A DNA stretch of 64,000 bases from an uncultured Oscillospiraceae bacterium (lineage in GTDB: Bacteria > Bacillota > Clostridia > Oscillospirales > Ruminococcaceae), in the NCBI GenBank assembly GCA_934444765.1, contig CAKSDC010000005.1:44951-108950 (forward strand), read 5' to 3'. Of the stretch, positions 1-9,059 are shown piece by piece; the first letter of the stretch is position 1; each line of letters opens with the position of its first letter. The position numbers were made by a program, and so were the translations under genes. The notes under the pieces are model-generated. The model was not told the DNA's origin. It made no database searches and saw nothing but the letters and a program-made list of their open reading frames with translations.

Positions 1-710
1 GTACGAATTAACACGTCGCATAGTGCAGATATACTGGATAGGTTAGTTTCTACACCTTCTATAGTAGGATAGGTAAGTTCCCAAACGCCTGCACTGTCTT
101 TTTTGCAGTCGAATATTAACTTATCGCCCTCTTTATAGGATAGCTTATTAACTACCGATACGTAACTATGTATTATAGCTCTATCTTTTAGGTCGTCTAA
201 GGTTAAGTTGAATACTTCGCCGTCACTGGAAGAGATAGTATATACTGTGTTATCGTCTGGGGACTTGATATAGTAGCTTTCACCAGTAGGGGAAGCACTT
301 CCTACTTGTATAGCATAAGTTTCTATACCGTCGGTACAGGATATAGTTAAAGGACTATCTAAACCATATATGCTAAGGTCAGAAGCGTCTTTTTCTACAA
401 GTTTAGTAGTCTGTAGATTGGATAGCGTAGTAAGTGCGTAGGTTATAGTAGCGTCGTTAGGTTGAATGCTTTCATCTTTAGAAGTCCAAATAGTAGCGTC
501 TTCGGAAGTAAAGTCGTAAGTAGAGCCGTCGCTAAAGGTAAAGGATACACTACTAATAGAAGTTTCTTCAAACTTATCGTAACTGCCAACACCAGAAGAT
601 ATCAACTCTTCCTCAGCTTTTTTGTCGGTCATCTTAGAAACTCCAAAGTAAGCACCTATAGATATTCCAATAACGGCTACTAATATTATAGCAATTTTCC
701 ATTGTTTCAT
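1..710 (-). CDS. DUF4340 domain protein, 3' end beyond window
   Basis: Reading leftwards from an ATG at 710, the frame stays open to the window edge (about 236 codons seen), so the C-terminus is missing. The product begins with a short charged stretch, one hydrophobic anchor (about residues 5-22), then an extracytoplasmic region rich in Ser, Thr and Asp with the beta-strand pattern of DUF4340 proteins (for example GLDSPLTI and KLSYKEGDK). The start lies 2 nt after the stop of the GldG-like gene, so it is the last visible gene of the ABC exporter operon. DUF4340 proteins commonly follow GldG-type genes. Their role is unknown; a surface partner of the exporter is an inference. Confidence 0.8.
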   Translation of the reverse strand, partial: MKQWKIAIILVAVIGISIGAYFGVSKMTDKKAEEELISSGVGSYDKFEETSISSVSFTFSDGSTYDFTSEDATIWTSKDESIQPNDATITYALTTLSNLQTTKLVEKDASDLSIYGLDSPLTISCTDGIETYAIQVGSASPTGESYYIKSPDDNTVYTISSSDGEVFNLTLDDLKDRAIIHSYVSVVNKLSYKEGDKLIFDCKKDSAGVWELTYPTIEGVETNLSSISALCDVLIR

Positions 711-712
711 AA

Positions 713-2161
713 CTAAGCGTTTCTCCTTCTTAACCATATAACTATACCAGTAGCTATTATTAGTACAGGGAATGCTATCATAACTGCTAATATAGTGTAG
801 GCTGTCTTGTTATTGTCTATAGTCATATAGTCGTATTCGTAGGAACGGTTAGGAATACCCATATCTTGAGAACTTGAGTACATCCAACTTAAACCACCTA
901 ATAGTACCGATACTGTGGTAGAAGTATATTCTTGCTCGAATACTTCGTCTGTTATAAATTCTGAATTACCAAATACTAACAGTTTAGCGTCGTTTCTACC
1001 AGAGTCTTCACAGTATGCAGATAGTATTAAGTTTTCGTTTTCTATAGTGGTGTAGTCTTCTATACCAAAAGGTTCACCTACTGCCGTAGTGGTAGTGTAT
1101 ATTAAAGGTTGAGCCTCTAAGTCTTCGTTACTGGATTGAGCGTAGAAACTTCTTGAGGCTGGCATTACTACATAGCGTCCCTCATCTACAAATTCTTGCG
1201 CTTCGGTGTTCCAATCGGTAGGATTTAAATAACAAGCTATAGTGTAAGGGTCGTCTTGATAGCACATATCCTCATCGTTTTCTTTAACCTTGTCATAGTC
1301 TAAGAATATACCAAATGAACCTGTTATTTCTTGAAGATTTTCATAGGTTACTGAAGTGTCATCGTTAGGGGACATCATAAACACTATGTTTCCACCATTT
1401 TCAAGGTACTTACTAATCTTAGTAGTTTCAGCAGTGGTGAAGTCGCTCGTAGGAGAAGCTACTATTATAATCTTGCAGTTATCCGGAATGTCACTATTGG
1501 TCAAGTTTAAGTCGGTAACTACTTCGTAGTTGTAACTTTGGAGCATATCTCTAAAGTTGTTGAAGTTATCTTCTACAGATAGTTCCCCGTGACCTCTTAA
1601 AAAGCATATACTTGGTTGAAAACCGTCTTTAACGTATTGGATAGCACTGGTTATGTAGTTTTCGCCCACGAAGTAGTAAGCGGTAGTATCTGTACTTTCA
1701 GTATATTCACTAAGGAACATAGAGTTAGCGGATATCTGCTTATAGTTGTTTTTACCTTGAACTATTATGTCACCCACGTTTACGGTAGTGTCAGAAAACT
1801 GACTGTATATTTCTGGGTGGTCGTCAGGATATCCAGTGATTAGATTTATGTTAGGATTTTCTCCATACTTTTCTAATACGTTTTTGAGTATACGACCGTC
1901 GTAATCGTCACCTACTACTAAGTCGTCTAATTCAAAGGCGAAGTAGATGTTAATAGTTTCATCAAGACCGTTTAAAACGTTTAAAGTAGTCGCCGATAGG
2001 TCAGCGGTATAGATATTGTTAGGGGTCATATCCCAATCTACGTCTATTTTAGAGACGATTAAGTTAATAGGTATCATAACTACGCCTATTAATACTGCTA
2101 CGATTATAGCAAGCCACCTGTTGGAGGTGTACTTATGGGAAGTTTTTTCTTTATTCTTCAT
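713..2161 (-). CDS. GldG-like ABC transporter auxiliary protein
   Basis: A 482-residue protein with a cytoplasmic N-terminus, one membrane segment near residues 17-36, a long extracytoplasmic domain and a C-terminal membrane helix followed by Arg-Arg-Arg. This is the architecture of GldG / ABC_transp_aux proteins, whose outer domain resembles a DUF4350/ThuA-like Rossmann fold. The stretch FLRGHGELSVEDNF (about residues 185-200) is a family hallmark. It starts 15 nt after the permease gene and is followed 2 nt later by the DUF4340 gene. Family members act with an ABC-2 permease and ATPase; the exported substrate is not known. Confidence 0.85.
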   Translation of the reverse strand: MKNKEKTSHKYTSNRWLAIIVAVLIGVVMIPINLIVSKIDVDWDMTPNNIYTADLSATTLNVLNGLDETINIYFAFELDDLVVGDDYDGRILKNVLEKYGENPNINLITGYPDDHPEIYSQFSDTTVNVGDIIVQGKNNYKQISANSMFLSEYTESTDTTAYYFVGENYITSAIQYVKDGFQPSICFLRGHGELSVEDNFNNFRDMLQSYNYEVVTDLNLTNSDIPDNCKIIIVASPTSDFTTAETTKISKYLENGGNIVFMMSPNDDTSVTYENLQEITGSFGIFLDYDKVKENDEDMCYQDDPYTIACYLNPTDWNTEAQEFVDEGRYVVMPASRSFYAQSSNEDLEAQPLIYTTTTAVGEPFGIEDYTTIENENLILSAYCEDSGRNDAKLLVFGNSEFITDEVFEQEYTSTTVSVLLGGLSWMYSSSQDMGIPNRSYEYDYMTIDNNKTAYTILAVMIAFPVLIIATGIVIWLRRRNA

Positions 2162-2176
2162 TAGATTAGCCCCTCC

Positions 2177-2908
2177 TTACTTACGGTATCTACGAGTTTC
2201 TACAGATAGCATAGTCCAAGCGAGCAGTACTACTATTAGCGATATGTAAAATACTACGTCGGATAGGCTTAATACACCCTGTGAAAAACCATAAAATCTT
2301 TCTTGTGGAGATAGCCAGTTTAAGAACCTATAGATTATGTTCATTTTGGAGTATAAAAAGGTACTATCTTTAATATTGTCCACTAATAGTAAGAGAGCCA
2401 TAATAACTTCGCTTACTACCAATGCGATAATCTGATTTTCGGTAAACGATGATATTAACATACCTATACATATACACACTAAACCCCACATGAAAAAGCC
2501 GACGTATCCACATATTAGGCTTGACCACTTAACCTCGCCAAATATTAACGTAATAATAGGGTAGATAAACGTTGCTACCATCATAGTAAAGTATACTAAT
2601 ACTAAAGCTAAAAACTTACCCATAACTATCTTGAACACGTTTAAAGGTGTGGACATTAATAGTACTTCGGTATTGTTTTTGCGTTCTTCAGCGAACGTCT
2701 TCATAGTTAGTGCAGGTATTAAAAAGATAAAAAAGTAAAAGTAGTTGTAGAATATAGTCGCAAACGAAAAACTGAACTTTACAGTCTGTATAGTGGTAAT
2801 CCAGTTAATAAACGTAAACGAAAATATAAATAAGAATACTCCAATTATGGTATACGCAAATGGAGAGTAGAAGTACGACTGTACTTCTTTTTTAAACATG
2901 GAATACAT
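2177..2908 (-). CDS. ABC-2 type permease (GldF-like)
   Basis: A membrane protein of about 243 residues with six predicted hydrophobic segments, beginning MYSMFKKEVQSYFYSPFAY, the usual opening of GldF/NosY-type ABC-2 permeases. An upstream in-frame ATG at 2956 would add 16 residues, but an AGAAAGGA ribosome site 11 nt before the ATG at 2908 supports the shorter form. The loop FAEERKNNTEVLLMSTPL after the second segment is typical of the family. It lies between the ATPase and GldG-like genes in one operon and should form the membrane channel of the exporter. Confidence 0.88.
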   Translation of the reverse strand: MYSMFKKEVQSYFYSPFAYTIIGVFLFIFSFTFINWITTIQTVKFSFSFATIFYNYFYFFIFLIPALTMKTFAEERKNNTEVLLMSTPLNVFKIVMGKFLALVLVYFTMMVATFIYPIITLIFGEVKWSSLICGYVGFFMWGLVCICIGMLISSFTENQIIALVVSEVIMALLLLVDNIKDSTFLYSKMNIIYRFLNWLSPQERFYGFSQGVLSLSDVVFYISLIVVLLAWTMLSVETRRYRK

Positions 2909-2985
2909 AAGATTAAAAATCCTTTCTGTTATTATATAACGTATATTAAGGTTCAACGCACTTGAACACTTTAAGTACTAAGTTA

Positions 2986-3918
2986 TTATTTAGAAGTAAG
3001 GTCCATAAATACTTCTTCAAGGCTCTTTTTGATAGTATTAATTTCTAATATAGAACAGTCTGCCGATGTCAACTTAGAGACTATAGTCTTTCTAACCTTA
3101 TCGTCGTTAATGTATACTCTGTAAGAGTAGGTATTTTCTTCATCTTCTACAGGTTGAACGTTATCTACCGAAGTAACACCGTCTATCTTGTTGAGTATAG
3201 AAATTACGGTATCTTTACTACCTTCTACTTGTAAGTTGATTACTATTTCGTCGGTATTAGTTTCAAGATTTTCGGCAGTATCTTGAGCTTTAATCTTACC
3301 GTCGTTAATGATTAATACTCTATCACATACGGCATTTACTTCCGATAGGATATGTGAACTGAATATTATAGTGTGTTCTTTGCCAAGACGTTTAATAAGG
3401 TCTCTAACCTCTTTGGTTTGGTTAGGGTCTAAACCTACGGTAGGTTCATCAAGGATTAATATTTTAGGTTCGCCCAATAGTGCCTGAGCAAAACCTACTC
3501 TTTGGCGATAACCTTTAGATAAGTTTTTAATAACTCTGCCTTGCATATCGGTAATCTTTAGACGTGACATAGCCTTATCTATTTGATGTTGTCTATCCTC
3601 TTTTTTTATACCTTTAATTCCCGCTACAAACTTTAAGTACTCTATAACCTTCATATCTGTGTACAGCGGAGGAAGTTCGGGAAGATATCCTATCTGTTTT
3701 TTAGCTTCTTTAGGATTTTCCGAAATATCTATACCGTTAATTTTTATAGTACCAGAAGTCATAGGAAGATAACCTACTATCATGTTCATAGTAGTAGACT
3801 TTCCCGCACCGTTAGGACCAAGAAATCCCAAGACTTCGTTTTCGTTTACGGTAAAGCTGATACCCTTAACAGCGTGAATGTTACCGTAATCTTTTACTAA
3901 GTTTTCTACTTCTATCAT
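2986..3918 (-). CDS. ABC transporter ATP-binding protein (GldA/CcmA-like)
   Basis: A 310-residue ABC ATPase. Walker A is GPNGAGKST (about residues 34-42), the signature is LSKGYRQR, Walker B is ILILDEPTVGLD, and the H-loop is in IIFSSHILSEV. A C-terminal domain of about 90 residues follows the nucleotide-binding domain, as in ABC-2 drug and polysaccharide exporters. It is the first gene of the operon, with a GAAAGGGG ribosome site before the ATG. It should power the permease encoded just downstream. Confidence 0.93.
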   Translation of the reverse strand: MIEVENLVKDYGNIHAVKGISFTVNENEVLGFLGPNGAGKSTTMNMIVGYLPMTSGTIKINGIDISENPKEAKKQIGYLPELPPLYTDMKVIEYLKFVAGIKGIKKEDRQHQIDKAMSRLKITDMQGRVIKNLSKGYRQRVGFAQALLGEPKILILDEPTVGLDPNQTKEVRDLIKRLGKEHTIIFSSHILSEVNAVCDRVLIINDGKIKAQDTAENLETNTDEIVINLQVEGSKDTVISILNKIDGVTSVDNVQPVEDEENTYSYRVYINDDKVRKTIVSKLTSADCSILEINTIKKSLEEVFMDLTSK

Positions 3919-4258
3919 GCGAATAAACGCCCCTTTCTAACTGTAGTATATAATAAATAGAAACATAGGATATTAAAAAACACTATCCACTATATTATTA
4001 CAAACATTTGTGAACACCATATGAACAAAACTAAAAATATAGCAAATATTTTAGTTAAAGTGGTGCATTGTAACGAATATAGTACTCTATCTTAAAATAT
4101 TAATTAGTATGTGTGAAAACTGTGTGAGTATATTCTATAGTTTTGTTGAAAATTATAGCTACTTAAACCTTTAAGAAAATCGTTTTCACCTAATAATTGG
4201 TTCGTTTTTTGTGCAATATTCACAAAAGAATTGGGCAAAGATTGTATACTTGTAGTAA
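3919..4258. other. Divergent intergenic region between ABC operon and GH48 gene
   Basis: This AT-rich gap separates the leftward ABC exporter operon from the rightward cellulase gene and must hold the ABC operon promoter near its left edge. I see no convincing -35/-10 pair on the minus strand, no ORF with a ribosome site, and no strong hairpin. The GH48 promoter begins at its right edge. Confidence 0.5.
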
Positions 4259-4287
4259 TTGACAAATATCTAAATGTGGGGTAAAAT
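4259..4287 (+). promoter_or_regulatory. Sigma-A promoter of GH48 cellulase gene
   Basis: TTGACA at 4259-4264, a 17-nt spacer and TAAAAT at 4282-4287 make a near-consensus housekeeping promoter. It predicts a 5' leader of about 145 nt before the cellulase ATG. The leader holds a ctaccgactg motif (4343-4352) that recurs in the nadB leader, and ends with a GAGAGGAG ribosome site. Confidence 0.75.
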
Positions 4288-4436
4288 TAGACTGTACAAA
4301 AAATATGCTCGTTCGTTGTGTGTTTTTTTTGTGAAAAAGGTGCTACCGACTGCGTACACTAATACTTATAGTTTGGTTAGCGAAGGTGTAGCCCCATTCA
4401 TAATAATACTTTTTATTTCGAGAGGAGAAATTAGTT

Positions 4437-7280
4437 ATGGTTTTAACTAAAAAGACTAAAAATGTTCTTGCTTTTGCTCTTAGTCTATCTGTAGTAGCTA
4501 CTTGTATGGCTCCATTAAGTGCTGCTGCTTATAAAGAGGGCGATTCCAGTACATTACATGAAAAAGACGTTGAAAAGTACGGCGATAGTACTTATGCTAA
4601 CAGATTTATGTCTCTATACGCTGACGTAATGGAAAACGGTGTAGAGAACGGATATTTAAGCCAACAAGGTAGTAACAAGATTCCTTACCACTGTGTAGAA
4701 ACTCTTAACGTAGAAGCTCCTGACTACGGTCATGAAACTACTTCTGAAGCTATGTCATACTTAGTATGGATAGCAGCTATGAGAGATAACCTTGTAAACA
4801 ACGGTATTGCTAAGAGCGAAGACGGTTTTGAAGCTATTCCAAGTTCTTCAAGCGAATTAGCTACTGCTTGGAAAGACATGGAAGTTATGATACCTACAGA
4901 ACAGTCTGGTTTCTGGCAAAATGCTTCCTCTGGTTCTTTAAGTGCTACATATAGTGATGAATTAGATACTCCAGAAGAATATCCTATAGATATGCTACAG
5001 GGTAACACTGGTACTAACCCTATTCAAAAGTTCTTTACTCAAGCATATAGCTCTGATAAGGGTCTATACTTAATGCACTGGTTAGCAGACGTAAATGACT
5101 GGTATGGTTTTGGTGGTGCTACTCCTGGTACTGAAAGTGGTAAGTTTACATTTATCAATACTTTCCAACGTGGTGCACAAGAGTCTTGTTGGGAAACAGT
5201 TCCATTCCCATGTATCGAAGAATTAAAGTATGGTGAAGTTGGTACAAGAGGTATTAAGGGTATATTCAATACCGACGCTCAAGTTGCTAAGCAATGGGCT
5301 TACACTAACGCACCTGACGCAGAAGACCGTGCTATCCAAGGTGTTCACGACGCTATTAGATGGGGCGTTGCTGATAACAGCGTAGTAGAACTTGCTGGTA
5401 AGATGGGTGACGAACTAAGAAACAACATGTTCGACAAGTACTACAAGGCTATTGGCGAAAAGACTCAAAAGTGGGACGGTTCTGAATCTGTATACGATTC
5501 TGCTCCTTCTTCTGGTTACACTTCCGCTCACTACCTAATGAACTGGTACACTTCTTGGGGCGGTGCTTTAGACGGTTCTTGGTCATGGCAGATTGGTTGT
5601 TCACATAACCATGAATTCTATCAAAACCCATTAGCAGCTTACGCACTATTAAACGATAGCGAACTTAACAGTGCTATGAAGGCTACTAATGCTACTACCG
5701 ACTATCAAACTTCTCTTGCAAGACAACTTGAATTCTACCTATGGTTACAGTCTAACGATGGTCCTATCGCTGGTGGTGCTACTAACTCACTATACGGTCG
5801 TTATGAAGACTACTCTAAGGCTTATACTCTTGAAAGTGACCCAAGTGCTTTAGTTACTTCTCAATTCTATGGTATGATATACTTAGAACACCCAGTATAC
5901 GCTGACCCAGGTTCTAACCACTGGATTGGTAACCAAGTTTGGGCTTTACAACGTATTGCTGAACTATACTATGATACTGCTGTAGGTACTGATAACACTG
6001 GCGTAACACTTTCTAACGGTATGACTGTTAAGGAAGCTTGTGCTAAGATTATGGACAAGTGGGCTAAGTGGTCTATAGATAACATCAAGTTTGATGAAGA
6101 AGCTGCTGAACTTCTTGAAATAGACGATACTACTACTTGGGCTATCCCTGGTTCTCTTGACTGGTCTGGTCAACCTGATACTTGGACTGGTACTCCTACT
6201 GATAACACTGGCTTAACTTGTAGCATTACTGCTTGGAGCCGTGAAGTTGGTTCTTCTGCTTCTTGGGCTGACGGTCTTATCTACTATGCTGCTGCTTGTG
6301 GTGTAGACACTAACACTTCTAAGACTGCTGACGAATTAATAGCTTCAAGTGACCTTGGCGAACAAGCTCTTGGTGTTGCTAAGAAGATATTAGACTATCA
6401 ATGGGAAGACTGCCGTGATGAAATCGGTCTTACTGTAGTAGATGTAAACTCTAACCTAACAAGATTCTTTGAACAGACTGTTTGGATTCCTAACAACTAC
6501 AACGGTACAATGCCTAACGGCGATACTTTAGCTAATGGTGCTACTTTCCATTCTATCCGTACTATGTACGATACTGACCCAGACTACGAAAGACTAAAGG
6601 CTGACTACGACGCTGACGGTGCTACTACTGATACTATATTCTACTATCACAGATTCTGGCACGAAGGTGACGCTCTTATCGCTAACGGTGTAATGGCTAC
6701 TCTATTCCCTAACATGACTCCTGATAATAGCGACACTCCTGATACTCCTGATAAGGATTTAGAATTAAAGGATAAGACTGTTGAAGTAGCTGTTGGCGAC
6801 ACTAAGACTATTGGTGTCAGTACTGGTACTGTTACTTCTTGGGTTTCTGCTGATGATAGTATAGCTACAGTAGACGAAAATGGCGTAGTTACTGGTGTTA
6901 AAGCTGGTGAAACTACTATTACTGCTACTGATGCTAACGGTAACACTGCAGAAGTTAAGGTAACAGTTACTGAAACTACTACAGAAACTTCTGAAACTTC
7001 TACTTCCGATGATACTACAACTTCTTCTGAAGACCCTGGCGATGCTGTTTGGGGCGACTGCAACGTAGACGATAAGGTTTCTACTGCTGACTTAGTAGCT
7101 ATGAAGAAGCATCTATTAGGTATTACTGAACTTACTGACGAAGGTAAGTACAGAGGCGACGTAAACCACGATGGTAACACTGGCTCTGAACGTACTGGTA
7201 AGATTTCTACTGCTGACTTATTAAAGTTAAAGAAGTACTTCTTAGGTATGATTACTGCTGACGATTTAGCTCATGCTTAA
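4437..7280 (+). CDS. GH48 reducing-end cellobiohydrolase with Big_2 and dockerin domains
   Basis: A 947-residue secreted cellulase. Residues 1-31 form a signal peptide (Lys-rich start, hydrophobic core, cleavage near AAA). A glycoside hydrolase family 48 catalytic domain fills about 40-765; the HETTSEA motif carries the likely catalytic acid, Glu104. A bacterial Ig-like (Big_2) domain spans about 772-842, then a Thr/Ser/Glu linker. The C-terminus (about 870-947) is a type I dockerin with two calcium-binding repeats, each with STADL followed by K-K. GH48 enzymes are processive exo-cellulases and usually the most abundant cellulosomal enzyme; the dockerin should dock it onto a scaffoldin not present here. 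Codon use (GGT, GCT, ACT, AAG, TAC) suggests very high expression. It is monocistronic. Confidence 0.96.
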   Translation: MVLTKKTKNVLAFALSLSVVATCMAPLSAAAYKEGDSSTLHEKDVEKYGDSTYANRFMSLYADVMENGVENGYLSQQGSNKIPYHCVETLNVEAPDYGHETTSEAMSYLVWIAAMRDNLVNNGIAKSEDGFEAIPSSSSELATAWKDMEVMIPTEQSGFWQNASSGSLSATYSDELDTPEEYPIDMLQGNTGTNPIQKFFTQAYSSDKGLYLMHWLADVNDWYGFGGATPGTESGKFTFINTFQRGAQESCWETVPFPCIEELKYGEVGTRGIKGIFNTDAQVAKQWAYTNAPDAEDRAIQGVHDAIRWGVADNSVVELAGKMGDELRNNMFDKYYKAIGEKTQKWDGSESVYDSAPSSGYTSAHYLMNWYTSWGGALDGSWSWQIGCSHNHEFYQNPLAAYALLNDSELNSAMKATNATTDYQTSLARQLEFYLWLQSNDGPIAGGATNSLYGRYEDYSKAYTLESDPSALVTSQFYGMIYLEHPVYADPGSNHWIGNQVWALQRIAELYYDTAVGTDNTGVTLSNGMTVKEACAKIMDKWAKWSIDNIKFDEEAAELLEIDDTTTWAIPGSLDWSGQPDTWTGTPTDNTGLTCSITAWSREVGSSASWADGLIYYAAACGVDTNTSKTADELIASSDLGEQALGVAKKILDYQWEDCRDEIGLTVVDVNSNLTRFFEQTVWIPNNYNGTMPNGDTLANGATFHSIRTMYDTDPDYERLKADYDADGATTDTIFYYHRFWHEGDALIANGVMATLFPNMTPDNSDTPDTPDKDLELKDKTVEVAVGDTKTIGVSTGTVTSWVSADDSIATVDENGVVTGVKAGETTITATDANGNTAEVKVTVTETTTETSETSTSDDTTTSSEDPGDAVWGDCNVDDKVSTADLVAMKKHLLGITELTDEGKYRGDVNHDGNTGSERTGKISTADLLKLKKYFLGMITADDLAHA

Positions 7281-7317
7281 TAGAACATTCTATTAAAAGT
7301 TATTTATTAACATATAG

Positions 7318-7351
7318 GACGACTTGTAACTATTGCAAGTCGTCTTTTTTT
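7318..7351 (+). terminator. Rho-independent terminator of GH48 gene
   Basis: A perfect 9-bp stem (gacgacttg at 7318-7326 with caagtcgtc at 7336-7344) and a 9-nt loop are followed directly by seven T. It closes the cellulase transcript. Confidence 0.93.
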
Positions 7352-7465
7352 GTAACAGTCTTTTACAGTTTATATAACTTTTCCGTCTAAATTCATAGAT
7401 ATATGAACTATATTTTGGATTTTTGTATTTTATTCTAATAAATTCATAGAATTTTAATATTTGTA

Positions 7466-7588
7466 TGATATAATATCTTTCATAGATAGGTACCACTATC
7501 TTGTAATGGTCGGCTCTACCGACTGTGTATTGAAACAAAATTTAGTCTGGAAAAAGATACTACAGACGTGAAAAGGAAAGAGTATATT
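7466..7588 (+). promoter_or_regulatory. Extended -10 promoter and hairpin-bearing leader of nadBC
   Basis: TGATATAAT at 7466-7474 is a perfect extended -10 element; no good -35 is visible at the proper distance. The roughly 105-nt leader holds two small perfect hairpins: gtcgg/ccgac (7509-7513 with 7519-7523) and gtctg/cagac (7545-7549 with 7563-7567). The second ends just before the GGAAAG ribosome site at 7574-7580. Between the GH48 terminator and this element I see nothing else. Confidence 0.5.
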
Positions 7589-9043
7589 ATGGAACAAAAT
7601 AATTACGACGTTATTATAGTTGGTACTGGTGCAGGCGGTCTATATTCTGCTATAAACCTATCACCACAACTTAAAGTGTTATTAATCTCTAAGAGAGAAC
7701 TTACACTATGTAATTCCGCATTAGCACAAGGTGGTATTGCGGGCGTGTATAAGTCTCCTAATGATGATGTTAGTCTACACCAAAACGACACTCTTATAGC
7801 AGGTGGTTTTAAAAATAATATAGATACTGTACACATTCTTGTAACTGAGGCTTGCAAGGATATAGATAACATTATAAACTTAGGTGTTGACTTCGATAAA
7901 AATCCAGATGGTACTTTGCATAGAACTCTTGAAGGTGGTCACTCTAAACATAGAATATTCCACCATAAGGACGCTACAGGCTTTGAGTTAGTAAAAAAAC
8001 TCTTAGCTAAGGTTCAAACCATGCCTAACGTAACTATTATGGATAACGCTTTGTTATGCGACCTAAAAAAGACTTCCACAGGTTTTTCTGCTGATATTCT
8101 TAAAGATGATGTACATACTACGTACAATTCCCACTATGTGGTACTGGCTACTGGCGGTATAGGTAGAGTATACGAATATACTACTAACTCTGCTATAGCT
8201 ACAGGTAACGGCATCATGATGGCTTATGAACTCGGTGCTGAAATTAAAAACTTAAACTATATACAGTTCCACCCTACCGCATTCAATAATAAGCACACCA
8301 GAGAGTGTTTTTTAATTTCGGAATCTGTTAGGGGTGAGGGTGCATACCTTTTAAACTGCAACGGTGAACGCTTTATGCACAACTATGACGAACGTTTAGA
8401 ACTTGCACCAAGAGACGTAGTTTCCCATGCTATCATGTTAGAAAGCAAAAAGACTAACTCTCAAGACTTCTACTTAGATATATCCCATAAAGACCCTGAA
8501 TTTTTAAAAAATCGTTTTCCTATGATATATAAAAATCTATTAGAACAGGGTTACGACCTTACTAAGGATAGAATACCTATATTCCCATGTCAGCACTACT
8601 TAATGGGTGGTATCAACGTAGATAGTTATGCAAGAACTTCTATAAATGGTCTATACGCCGTAGGTGAATGTTCTCATACTGGTGTACACGGTAACAACCG
8701 TTTAGCAAGTAACTCTCTATTAGAGGCTTTGGTATTTTCAAGACGTGGTGCGAGCGATATCAACCAAAAAGTCGCTGAAGCTCCTAAAGACTTTGAACAG
8801 TATAACTTTACTCAGCCTACCGATGCAGAACCTATTCCACACGGTATTAGAACCGAAGTTAGACACATTATGCAACAGAGTTACTTTGTAATCCCTGATA
8901 AAAAGTCAGCCGTAGAAGGCTTTGAACGTGTTAAGGAACTAAAGAAACTCTTAACAGACGGTAACTACATAATTAATGATGACTATGTAGAAGCTAAGTC
9001 CTTAGTGACTATAGCATATTTAATTCTTAAAGAAGTAATATAA
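7589..9043 (+). CDS. nadB: L-aspartate oxidase
   Basis: A 484-residue flavoenzyme that oxidises L-aspartate to iminoaspartate, the first step of de novo NAD synthesis. The FAD-binding motif GTGAGG (residues 12-17) and the FAD/succinate-dehydrogenase signature (ALAQGGIAG; ISESVRGEGAYL; GVHGNNRLASNSLLEALVF) are clear. The ATG at 7589 was chosen over an in-frame GTG at 7568 because GGAAAG lies 8 nt before it. The protein ends at LILKEVI, before the short C-terminal SRG-type tail of many NadB proteins, so the C-terminus is somewhat short. nadC follows at 16 nt. NadA, the next enzyme in the pathway, is not in the window. Confidence 0.94.
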   Translation: MEQNNYDVIIVGTGAGGLYSAINLSPQLKVLLISKRELTLCNSALAQGGIAGVYKSPNDDVSLHQNDTLIAGGFKNNIDTVHILVTEACKDIDNIINLGVDFDKNPDGTLHRTLEGGHSKHRIFHHKDATGFELVKKLLAKVQTMPNVTIMDNALLCDLKKTSTGFSADILKDDVHTTYNSHYVVLATGGIGRVYEYTTNSAIATGNGIMMAYELGAEIKNLNYIQFHPTAFNNKHTRECFLISESVRGEGAYLLNCNGERFMHNYDERLELAPRDVVSHAIMLESKKTNSQDFYLDISHKDPEFLKNRFPMIYKNLLEQGYDLTKDRIPIFPCQHYLMGGINVDSYARTSINGLYAVGECSHTGVHGNNRLASNSLLEALVFSRRGASDINQKVAEAPKDFEQYNFTQPTDAEPIPHGIRTEVRHIMQQSYFVIPDKKSAVEGFERVKELKKLLTDGNYIINDDYVEAKSLVTIAYLILKEVI

Positions 9044-9059
9044 AAGGAGTACTATTAAC

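Noticed and set aside
6647..7180. Long antisense frame under the 3' part of the GH48 gene
   Set aside because: Its Val/Ser/Thr-rich translation mirrors the codon bias of the cellulase; there is no ribosome site.
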